From: Ruminococcus flavefaciens
Lineage (GTDB): Bacteria > Bacillota > Clostridia > Oscillospirales > Ruminococcaceae
Reading direction: 5' to 3'
DNA length: 64,000 nucleotides
Assembly: GCF_900143025.1 (NCBI RefSeq)
Contig: NZ_FRCT01000004.1
Span: forward strand, 62,001 to 126,000
Made by a program: the position numbers and the translations under genes. Positions 9,564 through 17,682 of this stretch are shown piece after piece; the stretch's first letter is position 1; every line of letters starts with the position of its first letter. Under the pieces are notes generated by a model. The model searched no databases, was not told the origin of the DNA, and worked only from the letters and a program-made list of their open reading frames with translations.

Positions 9564-9908
9564 AAGGCAGCCCATTACGGGCTGCTTTACTCATATCTTC
9601 CTGTTACAATTTATCGAACCTCTATCAAGTTTTCAAAAAAAGATTTTAAGAAAAAACGGACAAACGGACAATCCAAATCCGTTTTATTCTATTTATTATA
9701 AGAAAGTCAAATCAGAAATATGTTTCCAAAATCATTTCTGTTTATCAAACAAATAAACCAGTGTAACCGCCAGTATTTACAAGTGTTCTCAGGCCTCAGT
9801 TGGCTGAAGTGTATTCATTATCTCTGAAGAGAAGCATTTTTTCTCTTAACTGTGTTTCAGGAGTTGATAAATGAATAAGTCCTAATTGTCTAAGAAGATT
9901 ACTTGAAG
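9551..9908. repeat. ~350-bp duplicated block, copy 1
   Basis: This block matches 19465-19814 at roughly 90 percent by eye. It starts at the last codons of the GNAT remnant, contains its terminator, and ends within the 3' part of the minus-strand gene that is better preserved at 19651-20113 (stop codon equivalent at 9745). Apart from this copy and the GNAT remnant I see no gene in 9321-9961. Confidence 0.8.
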
Positions 9909-9961
9909 AGACAGCCAGCATGTGATATAATAAAAGCAACTCAAAACGGTAGGTGTATAAT

Positions 9962-10432
9962 ATGGCTTATCTTGTTTCTCATCTATGGCTGCTGTATCTG
10001 CTCTCGCTTATACTCGCCGGTATCGCTTATGCAGTGATCGATATATCTGATCTTTCCATCGGAGATTTTATACTATCGGCGATATATGCAGCGATACCTG
10101 AACTGATTGCAATATCGAGCATATATTTTTATCGTAAAGGATACTTGATCCTTGCAGTAATTGTCGCTGTTCTGTGCTGTATAGCAGCTGCCGCAGCTGT
10201 ATTGTTATTCTTTGTAACTGCAAAAAGCAGTACTTATGCTCATATTCCTTCAATTATTACCGGTATCATCTCAGGAATACTTGGTGTTGTATCTTGCATA
10301 CTATGCCGTTTCTCCTTTGCAGGTAATACTACTCAGATAATTCTCACATCATGCTGTCTGTGCGGAATGATAAGTGTAGCATACATGATAGGCTATCTTA
10401 CGGCATTCGGTAAAGGAATGGGAGGACCGTGA
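9962..10432 (+). CDS. small integral membrane protein
   Basis: The protein of 156 residues has four or five hydrophobic segments (about residues 5-25, 35-55, 60-85, 95-115 and 130-150) and almost no soluble part. The ATG is chosen because AGGTG lies 6 nt upstream. I do not recognise a family. It is followed by the GH8 gene after 72 bp on the same strand, which may be read through from it. Confidence 0.6.
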   Translation: MAYLVSHLWLLYLLSLILAGIAYAVIDISDLSIGDFILSAIYAAIPELIAISSIYFYRKGYLILAVIVAVLCCIAAAAAVLLFFVTAKSSTYAHIPSIITGIISGILGVVSCILCRFSFAGNTTQIILTSCCLCGMISVAYMIGYLTAFGKGMGGP

Positions 10433-10504
10433 TGTGTATATGCTTGCGCCAAACTTCTAAAATCCACCCGTTATGTCTTAAATATTTGAAAAGGAGGTCA
10501 CGCT

Positions 10505-11923
10505 ATGAAAAAGAAACTTTCTGCATTACTCGGCTGTGTGCTGTTGCTGAACATGATCAGCATTCCGATTCCTGCATCAGCACAAACACTTACCAATGAT
10601 ACAAAACATTATTACGAAGACTGGAAAGAAACTTATCTGCGTCAAAATCCATACGTCAAAGATGAAACGCAATATTATGTGTTCTACGGAGAAAAGGAAT
10701 ATGCGGAAGCACATTCCACGGTTGAGGTCACTGTTTCCGAAGCGCACGGCTACGGTATGCTGATCACGGCTCTGATGTCAGACTATGACAGCGAAGCCAA
10801 AAACATTTTCGACGGTATGTACCATTATTATCTGGCGCATCCGAGCAGCATCGGCTCACATCTGATGGCGTGGCAGCAGAGTGACAACGGCAAGGCACTC
10901 GTAGATTCCAACGGTGCGGATTCTGCAACGGACGGGGATCTGGACATTGCCTATGCATTGCTGCTGGCGGATAAGGTCTGGGGAAGCAGCGGCGAAATCA
11001 ATTATAGGCAGGCGGCAGAGCTTGTGATCGATGACATTATGAAATATGATGTGAGTCATGATGATAACATTCTGCGGCTCGGTGACTGGGCATACGATGT
11101 CGATAAAAATGACAAATATTACACCGCGACACGCGCTTCGGATTTCATCATGCAGTATTTTCCGGTGTTTTACGAAGTGACCGGCGATGAACGCTGGATG
11201 CAGCTTTATGACAACACCTACAGCATCATTAATCATTTTGTGGAGAAATATCAGACAGGTCTGCTGCCTGATTTCATCATCAAGGACAGCAGCGGCGAGT
11301 GGATACCCGCGCCTGCAAACTTCCTTGAAAATGAAAACGACGGTGTCTACGAATACAATTCCTGCCGTGTTCCGTGGCGTATCAGCACTGATGCGCTCGT
11401 CGGCAAAAACGAAGATGCCAAAAAGTATGCGGAAACAGTCAACGCATTTATCGTAAAGGAAACAGGCTGCAACCCCGAAAAGATCATGGCGGGCTATACA
11501 CCGGACGGCAAAGCAGTCGCAGACTGGGACGATCTTTGTTTTACTGCGCCGCTGATGCTTTCCGCTGCAGCTTCCGGAGATACCAAGTGGCATGATACGA
11601 TACGCAAAGAGGTTCTGGACATCGGCGTAGATTCCTATTTTGGTAATACGATCGCCATGCTTTGCCTGATTACCGATGACGGAGGCTGGCTTGTGCCGGA
11701 AACAACAGCAGCAAAGCTGAACGGCGATGTAAACAATGACGGCGAATTCAATGTTTCCGATGTGGTACTGTTTCAGAAATGGCTTTTGGCTGTTCCAAAT
11801 GTCGAACTGAAGAACTGGAAAGCCGGAGATCTCTGCGAGGATGACAGACTTGATGTATTCGATATGATCGCAATGAGGAAGCATCTTATAGCAGGTCAAT
11901 CAATTACTAAGGAAATACTATGA
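10505..11923 (+). CDS. secreted glycoside hydrolase family 8 with type I dockerin
   Basis: After a signal peptide (residues 1-27) comes a GH8 (alpha/alpha)6-barrel with the hallmark SEAHGYGM, containing the likely proton donor Glu79. ATDGDLDIAYALLLAD follows around residues 141-156. GH8 enzymes are inverting endo-acting hydrolases of cellulose, xylan, lichenan or chitosan; which of these cannot be told here. The C-terminus is a dockerin with two calcium loops (GDVNNDGEFNVSDV, GDLCEDDRLDVFDM), so the enzyme is delivered to a cellulosome. AAAGGAGG precedes the ATG. Its stop codon overlaps the next ATG by the ATGA arrangement. Codon use is more GC-rich than in the neighbours, as often seen in highly expressed cellulosomal genes. 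Confidence 0.9.
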   Translation: MKKKLSALLGCVLLLNMISIPIPASAQTLTNDTKHYYEDWKETYLRQNPYVKDETQYYVFYGEKEYAEAHSTVEVTVSEAHGYGMLITALMSDYDSEAKNIFDGMYHYYLAHPSSIGSHLMAWQQSDNGKALVDSNGADSATDGDLDIAYALLLADKVWGSSGEINYRQAAELVIDDIMKYDVSHDDNILRLGDWAYDVDKNDKYYTATRASDFIMQYFPVFYEVTGDERWMQLYDNTYSIINHFVEKYQTGLLPDFIIKDSSGEWIPAPANFLENENDGVYEYNSCRVPWRISTDALVGKNEDAKKYAETVNAFIVKETGCNPEKIMAGYTPDGKAVADWDDLCFTAPLMLSAAASGDTKWHDTIRKEVLDIGVDSYFGNTIAMLCLITDDGGWLVPETTAAKLNGDVNNDGEFNVSDVVLFQKWLLAVPNVELKNWKAGDLCEDDRLDVFDMIAMRKHLIAGQSITKEIL

Positions 11924-12276
11924 AATGGATAACACTTATTGGTGATGATACGCTCACACTTAAACTTATAAAAGATATGAAACATACCGGAGCATTAAAA
12001 GCATACGATGTAAAAACGAACCGCTTCTGCTTAGAGTACTCCGACGGTCATATTTTATACGACTTTGATACAGATCTTTCTGACTGGCAGGATGATCTCG
12101 CAGATCTGCCATTCAAGGCCACCTGCTGTATTATGATGATATATACCAACTCTAAGAATGTCAGAAATGAACTTCTTCAACCAGATTTTCCTCAGAACGT
12201 TTATGTCGATAATGACCATGGGATTATTCTTCCTTTAAAAGAATATATAGCTGTCGGAATGCCTATGGATGACTGA
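11920..12276 (+). CDS. hypothetical small protein, possible immunity protein
   Basis: The 118-residue acidic protein starts inside the GH8 stop codon (ATGA), implying translational coupling. It shows alternating beta strands and an acidic loop (YDFDTDLSDWQDDLADL), has no signal peptide, and resembles no family I can name. Its place at the head of a run of immunity-type genes (barstar family, SUKH-like) suggests a toxin-immunity role. The coupling to a secreted glycanase is odd and may be an accident of insertion. Confidence 0.55.
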   Translation: MKWITLIGDDTLTLKLIKDMKHTGALKAYDVKTNRFCLEYSDGHILYDFDTDLSDWQDDLADLPFKATCCIMMIYTNSKNVRNELLQPDFPQNVYVDNDHGIILPLKEYIAVGMPMDD

Positions 12277-12302
12277 AAATGAAGAAACAGGAGAATATAC
12301 CA

Positions 12303-12602
12303 ATGAGAACTTACATAATAGACGGTAACAACTTTTCTGACCTTGAAGGTTTCTACTGTGAAGTTGACCATATAATGACAAAAGGACTTGACTTCAAGAC
12401 AGGTCATAATCTCAACGCATTCAGAGATATACTGTACGGCGGATTAGGATGTCACGAACCGGAAGAACCCTTTGTGATAAAATGGCTTCATTACGAAAAA
12501 AGCAGAGCAGATCTTGGAGACAGCGTTATGCTGGCTATACTTGATAATATCGCTGACCACGACAACAGCGGTTATGACTGCAAACTGGAAATACACCATT
12601 AA
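12303..12602 (+). CDS. barstar-family protein
   Basis: This 99-residue protein shows the barstar pattern. An N-terminal strand RTYIIDGNNF precedes a helix, then DFKTGHNLNAFRDILYGGLG, the conserved region that in barstar sits over the barnase active site. It should bind and inhibit a cytoplasmic or incoming ribonuclease. No barnase-like toxin gene is visible nearby, so it is an orphan immunity gene. The start is set at MRTYI with AGGAG upstream rather than at the ATG eight codons earlier. It is the second of several immunity-type genes in tandem. Confidence 0.75.
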   Translation: MRTYIIDGNNFSDLEGFYCEVDHIMTKGLDFKTGHNLNAFRDILYGGLGCHEPEEPFVIKWLHYEKSRADLGDSVMLAILDNIADHDNSGYDCKLEIHH

Positions 12603-12641
12603 AGAAATATCTTTTTTAATAACACACAGAGGTGATGATAA

Positions 12642-13264
12642 TTGATAGATGCAATGATGAATTTCAGCAAAAAAGCTATGGAGCGACCTGACTTCTTTAT
12701 CAGGTGCCAACGCGATCTTGAAGACGCTGTTCCGGAGCTTGTCACTGAAGTAAAAAATAAGTTTCTTGTTCCGCGGACAGCTAAACAGATACGAAACCTT
12801 TCCGGGAGAGATTTGATATTGAACTTCCTGATGATATAAATGATTATATAAGCTTATTCTGGCATACGTCGATCTACGGAGCATGTGATTGTTATAAGCA
12901 GAAAGAAAGCGGTGACGGATACTATAAATTTGATGAAGGACTGGTATTGTTTCCGGTGCTGAAGCATAAAGGCGAATCAGATGATGACGTGCTTTTTCAG
13001 AAGAACGGTGTTTATGAACTCACTGAAGAACTGTACGAGGATTATGAGGAAGATGAAGACGCTCACTTTCATGATATTCTCGCAAAAGAAGTAAAGAATT
13101 ATATATGTATTGGCTGGACAGAGTATTCTGCTTTTAAAATCTTATATAAAGTCCCGACAGGAGAAATATACCTTGAAAGTATGGCAGAAAACAAAGTGGC
13201 TGACGATAAACCCATTGCGGGTTCATTGTCTGAATTGATAAATAAGCTTTATTTTCTGAACTGA
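12642..13264 (+). pseudogene. SUKH/SMI1-like immunity gene with frameshift
   Basis: Two reading frames join into one protein. The first runs from a TTG start behind GAGGTG (12642) to about 12800; the second continues with RFDIELPDDINDYISLFW and ends at 13264. The FDIELPDDINDYI pattern is typical of the SMI1/KNR4 (SUKH) fold used in toxin immunity. A single-base indel near 12795-12805 explains the break. It could be a decayed gene or a sequencing error. Confidence 0.6.
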
Positions 13265-13267
13265 ATT

Positions 13268-13438
13268 GCCGATACATATAAGAGAATCGGTAAGTTCACG
13301 AAAAGTGAGGTCATGGAGCTTTGTCCTACAATCAGTAAGGCTTCTGTCGAGAATTCAATAAAGCAGCTGGTTGAACAGGGACTTTTATTAAAGCATGGCA
13401 GCGGTCGAAGCACTTTCTATACAAGAAGCGATATATGA
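13268..13438 (+). pseudogene. C-terminal winged-helix remnant
   Basis: This open stretch without a start encodes about 55 residues ending in a winged helix: FTKSEVMELCPTISKASVEN then SIKQLVEQGLLLKHGSGRST. It resembles the C-terminal helix-turn-helix of Fic-type or similar ATP-binding proteins. The rest of the gene is missing. Confidence 0.5.
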
Positions 13439-13451
13439 ATGGAGAATGGAT

Positions 13452-14118
13452 ATGAATTTTTTATGCAAATGCTGCAAATCGCGTGTAACTGAGGACAAAC
13501 GTCCTGAATATATAGAGTCTGCAGGAATCCATAAAAGAGGCTATCACATGGAATGGGCTGTTTTCGATGAAGAAGAAAACAGTAAACCAATCAATGAGAG
13601 AAAATGGTCAGAGACAAATATTACTCCGAAGGTCGGAGACAAGCGCATACTCAGGGTAAAAGCTCCCTTCGATGTGGAGATAGGAGCAGTATTCACAAAT
13701 GTATATGAACCATGGCAAATGTTTCTCAACGGCTGGGACAGTGCCGCGTCTCCTGAGGATATATACAAAGCCGCAGCTGTGCTCTGCCGCTTCGAGGAAG
13801 TTCTGTGTGCAGATGATTTTTCAGCCTTCATAAGTGTTGAGATACTGAACGTCATGCCCCTTTACGAATTATACAAATACATTCCCGAAACCGTAACTGC
13901 TGACCGTTTTTTTCGAGGAATTCGGCTCACATGAAGAAGAAGTCCATACCGAATTCGAGAACGAACATCTGCTGTATCGTTACTGGAGCGCTCAGGGCGA
14001 TGTCGCAGAAACCCAGCTCATATACACGGAAGACAACGGAAAACGCCACGAAGTAATGACCAGCTGGTACGGAATGCATGATGACTTTTATTATTTCTGC
14101 AATATCGTCAACGAGTAA
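13452..14118 (+). pseudogene. hypothetical DUF-type gene with frameshift in a T7 run
   Basis: The first frame (about 155 residues, starting MNFLCKCCKSRV behind GGAGA) breaks at a run of seven T at 13916-13922. Removing one T restores FFEEFGSHEEEVHTEF and continues to a stop at 14116-14118, giving about 220 residues. The protein has a CKCC motif at its N-terminus and an acidic C-terminus. Its family is unknown to me, but the setting suggests another immunity protein. The homopolymer could reflect phase variation, decay or a base-calling error. Confidence 0.55.
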
Positions 14119-14136
14119 AGAAACGGGAGAAACATA

Positions 14137-14676
14137 ATGGAGCTAAGAATATTACAGCAGGATTCGGAAGATAAACGCATTGCAGACGCCATAAACGAAG
14201 AAGCCTTTCCCGAATGTGAAAGGAACTCCCTTGACGACCTGTACGCTTCCGATACAAGCGAAAAACTCGATATGCTGGGCATATATGATAATGATACCAT
14301 CGTCGGATTCTTCACGGTGCGCAAATACGAGAATATACGCTATCTTGCATATTTTGCTGTCAGCCGTGAGAAACGCTCCTCCGGTATCGGCAGTCAGGCT
14401 TTACAGTTTCTGAAAGAACGCTATCATGGCACACAGATAGTGACCGAATTCGAGGCACCTGATGATAGTTGCGATAACAATTCCCTACGACTTCGCAGAC
14501 GCGATTTTTACCTGAGAAATGGATTTTACGAAACAGGCTGGTATAGCTTCTATGACGATACCGAGTTCACCATAGCCAGCTCCGCACCTGTTTTTGACAA
14601 AGAAGGATTTGAACGCTTTACTACATATCTCAGTTCTATAGTCCACGATCATATACCAAAGCTCTACAGAAAATAA
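14137..14676 (+). CDS. GNAT-family N-acetyltransferase
   Basis: The 179-residue protein shows the GNAT core. Strand TIVGFFTVRKY comes first, then LAYFAVSREKRSSGIGSQAL, which includes the acetyl-CoA pyrophosphate-binding RSSGIG turn. RRRDFYLRNGFYETGW, the usual late motif B with Tyr, follows. It transfers an acetyl group to an unknown small molecule or protein amine. A Shine-Dalgarno sequence (GGGAGAA) precedes the ATG. This is the only intact copy; four partial 3' copies are scattered at 9367, 19465, 24130 and 29653. Confidence 0.85.
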   Translation: MELRILQQDSEDKRIADAINEEAFPECERNSLDDLYASDTSEKLDMLGIYDNDTIVGFFTVRKYENIRYLAYFAVSREKRSSGIGSQALQFLKERYHGTQIVTEFEAPDDSCDNNSLRLRRRDFYLRNGFYETGWYSFYDDTEFTIASSAPVFDKEGFERFTTYLSSIVHDHIPKLYRK

Positions 14677-14678
14677 AT

Positions 14679-14699
14679 GGCAGCCTTTTTATGGCTGCC
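14679..14699 (+). terminator. rho-independent terminator of the GNAT gene
   Basis: Stem GGCAGCC/GGCTGCC with a TTTTTAT loop starts three bases after the stop codon. The same hairpin follows the GNAT fragments at 9563, 19475 and 29764. Confidence 0.7.
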
Positions 14700-14888
14700 T
14701 TAGTTCTTATATTCAGAGTTATAATATCAGCTTTGAAATATATCATTTCTCCTAAAACCTGTGGTGAATCAGAGATAAATAACTATGTTTTTGTGATTTT
14801 CAAATGATTATTCGCTATAAAAATGTGATTTTATCTCGATTTTTGGCTGAGATTATTGTATTATAAATGTAACAGGAGGTGCGTTTGT

Positions 14889-15759
14889 ATGTATATGTCT
14901 CGTAAAATAGATAAATTTCTCAGCGATTGGAAGGCTGAGCCTGACAGGAAGCCTCTTATAGTAAAAGGTTCTCGTCAAGTCGGCAAGACCGAGTCCATAA
15001 AACACTTTGCAGAAAAAACTACGAAAGCATAATAGAGATAAACTTCGTAGAAGAGCCAAAATATATGATGATCACTTCCGACGGTTACAAGACAGATGAT
15101 ATTATAAAAAACATCTCGCTCATGCAGAAGGCGTAGATCAAACACGAATCATTAATGTGTTCAATCGTATAGCTCCGCAGCTTGCTAAGGAGAATAAGAA
15201 GTTTCAGATCTCGAAGGTTGCTTCAGGAGCTCGTTTCCGTGACTATCGCGGCTGCGTGGAGTGGCTCGTTGACGCAGGTATGGTGAATACTTGTTATTGT
15301 CTGAACTTCCCTGAACTGCCATTAAAGGGCAACTATGATGAAGATAAATTCAAGCTCTATTTCGCAGACAGCGGTCTACTTGTAGCAATGCTTGACGACG
15401 AAGCACAGGATGATCTCCGCGCCAATAAGAATCTCGGCGTATATAAAGGAGCTCTTTATGAAAACATCGTAGGCGAAGCTCTTGTCAAAAGCGGCTGTGA
15501 TCTGTATTATTATCGCCGTGAGGATTCCACACTTGAACAGGATTTCTTCATGAGAACTACAGATTGTCTGGTTCCTGTTGAGGTAAAAGCTGAGAATGGC
15601 AAAGCTAAGTCTCTGAAAACGCTGATAAACTCAGATAAATATGCTGATATTCAATTCGGAGTTAAGCTGTTCAATGGTAATATCGGCTATTCGGACAATG
15701 TGTATTCATTCCCGTATTTCTGTGCATTTCTGCTTAAAGAGTTCCTGAGGACAAAATAA
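14889..15759 (+). pseudogene. decayed DUF4143-type ATPase
   Basis: The start (AGGAGGTG upstream) encodes an AAA_14 N-terminus with Walker A VKGSRQVGKTES. The frame then breaks in an A-run near 15014-15019, continues in another frame (INFVEEPKYMMITSDGY), and lacks the central third of the protein including Walker B. The C-terminal DUF4143 part (from about 15140, including the nuclease-like EQDFFMRTTDCLVPVEVKAE) is open to the stop at 15759. Compare the intact paralog at 16084. Confidence 0.8.
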
Positions 15760-15774
15760 TGATTATAAAATTGG

Positions 15775-15800
15775 GGAAGTCGATTCAAAATCCGACTTCC
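15775..15800 (+). terminator. rho-independent terminator
   Basis: Stem GGAAGTCG/CGACTTCC with a 10-nt loop is followed by six T, shortly after the decayed ATPase gene. Confidence 0.8.
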
Positions 15801-16024
15801 TTTTTTATGTCGTAAAACTTAATAAGACTAGAAAAATGGTAGCTACCCCTTGTTCCTGCCTGTCATGTAGATAGGTCTTCATCAGAATTTAGCTGTTTTA
15901 CACTATCGGCAAGAAAGCGACAATTATTCATGGGTATTCTCGCCAATAATATGAATTGTGTTATAATCCAAAGATACTATTGAATTATTCGTGTAAATAT
16001 ACATATAAAATCAATAATATCCTC

Positions 16025-16053
16025 TTGATTTTTACATGAATATATGCTATAAT
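16025..16053 (+). promoter_or_regulatory. sigma-A promoter of the DUF4143 ATPase gene
   Basis: TTGATT and TATAAT are separated by 17 bp, about 25-30 bp before the start codon. The rest of 15801-16024 shows no gene. Confidence 0.6.
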
Positions 16054-16083
16054 AATTCTGAAAATAACATGGGAGGTGCTGAT

Positions 16084-17379
16084 ATGTACCGAAAGATATC
16101 CGAATATCTGGCAGAATGGAAGGAAAGTCCCAATCGTAAGCCGCTTTTACTTCAGGGAGCAAGACAGGTCGGCAAGACCTACGCTTTGCTTGAATTCGGT
16201 AGAAACAACTACGACAATGTAGCGTACTTCAATTTTGAGACTGATCCGAAGCTTGCAGATACATTTGCTGAAAATATAAGTCCTGCATATCTGCTGCCGA
16301 TACTTTCGCATATTGCAGGAACAACTATCGTTTCCGAAAAAACGCTGATAATTCTTGACGAGGTACAGCTATGCGAACGAGCTCTTACTTCACTCAAATA
16401 CTTCTGCGAGGAAGCTCCACAGTATCATATCATTGTTGCAGGAAGTTTGCTGGGAGTTGCTGTAAACCGTAAGCAGTTCTCTTTCCCTGTCGGAAAGGTC
16501 GATATAAAAACAATGTATCCAATGGATATGGAGGAATTCCTGCTTGCTTTAGGTGAGGAAGCTCTTGTCAAGAAGATACGTAATCACTTTGAGGACGGTA
16601 CTCCTATGCCAAGTGCTTTGCATGATTCTGCTATGCAGTTATACCGTCAATATCTGATAGTCGGCGGAATGCCGGAGTGCGTTCAGCAGTTTGCTCAGAC
16701 GAAGGACTTTCTGCTTGTGCGTCACACTCAGGACACCATTCTGCTCGGATATCTTAACGATATGAGCAAGTACAACACCACAAACGAGATTAAGAAAACA
16801 CGCCTGTGCTACGACAATATCACCGTTCAGCTTTCCAAGAAGAATACCCGTTTCCAGTATAAGCTGATAAAGAAAGGAGCAAGAGCTTCGGAATTTGAAA
16901 ACGCTATCGAATGGCTCAGCCTTTCGGGTATCGTTTCTCAGGTGTACAGGGCAGAGCAGATAAAGAAGCCGCTTGAGAACTACAAGGATATCGATTCATT
17001 TAAGATATATGTCTCAGACCTTGGACTGCTTTGTGCAAAAAAGGAGCTGAATGCTAATGATGTACTGTATATGGTTGATGATATCAATGAGTTCAAAGGT
17101 GGTATGACCGAGAATTATGTTAACAATCAACTGGTCATGAATGGCTACCACACATACTACTGGGCATCTGACCGTGGTGCTGAGGTCGATTTTATCATTC
17201 AGCGCGACGGGAAGCTTATTCCTATTGAAGTCAAGAGCGCCGACAACACAAAAGCCAAAAGCCTGCGTGTTTATATGGATACTTTCAAGCCTGAATATGC
17301 GATAAAGCTGTCCGCAAAGAACTTTGCAATTGAGGATAACAAGAAGATCGTTCCGTTGTATGCAGCATTTTGCATATAA
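16084..17379 (+). CDS. ATP-binding protein, AAA_14 plus DUF4143
   Basis: This 431-residue protein has a Walker A (LLQGARQVGKTYAL, near residue 30) and a Walker B (LIILDEVQLCE, near residue 95). A C-terminal DUF4143 domain holds a PD-(D/E)xK-like motif (GAEVDFIIQRDGKLIPIEVK). Such proteins are common in anaerobes; their role is not established, and DNA binding or a toxin-antitoxin-like function has been suggested. The start is MYRK, 6 nt after GGAGGTG; an earlier ATG 16 codons upstream lacks a site. It is transcribed alone between its promoter and the terminator at 17389. Confidence 0.85.
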   Translation: MYRKISEYLAEWKESPNRKPLLLQGARQVGKTYALLEFGRNNYDNVAYFNFETDPKLADTFAENISPAYLLPILSHIAGTTIVSEKTLIILDEVQLCERALTSLKYFCEEAPQYHIIVAGSLLGVAVNRKQFSFPVGKVDIKTMYPMDMEEFLLALGEEALVKKIRNHFEDGTPMPSALHDSAMQLYRQYLIVGGMPECVQQFAQTKDFLLVRHTQDTILLGYLNDMSKYNTTNEIKKTRLCYDNITVQLSKKNTRFQYKLIKKGARASEFENAIEWLSLSGIVSQVYRAEQIKKPLENYKDIDSFKIYVSDLGLLCAKKELNANDVLYMVDDINEFKGGMTENYVNNQLVMNGYHTYYWASDRGAEVDFIIQRDGKLIPIEVKSADNTKAKSLRVYMDTFKPEYAIKLSAKNFAIEDNKKIVPLYAAFCI

Positions 17380-17388
17380 AAAAGTTAT

Positions 17389-17410
17389 GACCGCAGAATT
17401 AACTGCGGTC
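17389..17410 (+). terminator. rho-independent terminator
   Basis: Stem GACCGCA/TGCGGTC with an 8-nt loop and a TTTTTT tail lies 9 bp after the ATPase gene. Confidence 0.85.
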
Positions 17411-17534
17411 TTTTTTACAACAAAAAAGTCCCCAAATCCGAATTATTGCTTATTTACGGTAGGTGGAAGCAGTGAACTAAGATCGTTTATTGTTGTCAGA
17501 TTAAGAGTTGCTTTAACATTTTCTTTGTGATCCC

Positions 17535-17633
17535 ATGCTCACGGTACAGCGGCAGAAACACACTGTAAAGGTCATAGAACTCAAATAGCCCCGGAAGATG
17601 AAAATAAGCTTTATTTTTTGCAGTGTTTTTCAT
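17535..17633 (-). pseudogene. N-terminal fragment of the U32-like gene
   Basis: About 33 codons match the start of the gene at 68-979, including its start codon and about 20 bp of upstream sequence. The rest is absent. It sits just downstream of the 521-aa gene, part of which is fused to the matching C-terminal fragment at 30708-31125. Confidence 0.8.
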
Positions 17634-17682
17634 ATATGATCATACCATTTTCTTTAATTTCAGGCTATCAAACTGCATATAC

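Noticed and set aside
10856-11899. A long open frame of 347 codons on the minus strand
   Set aside because: It is antisense to the GH8-dockerin gene, whose domains are clear; it has no recognisable domain and no ribosome binding site.
15157-15759. A complete 200-aa gene with its own ATG
   Set aside because: It is the C-terminal part of the decayed DUF4143 ATPase; the ATG lies inside conserved family sequence and has no ribosome binding site.
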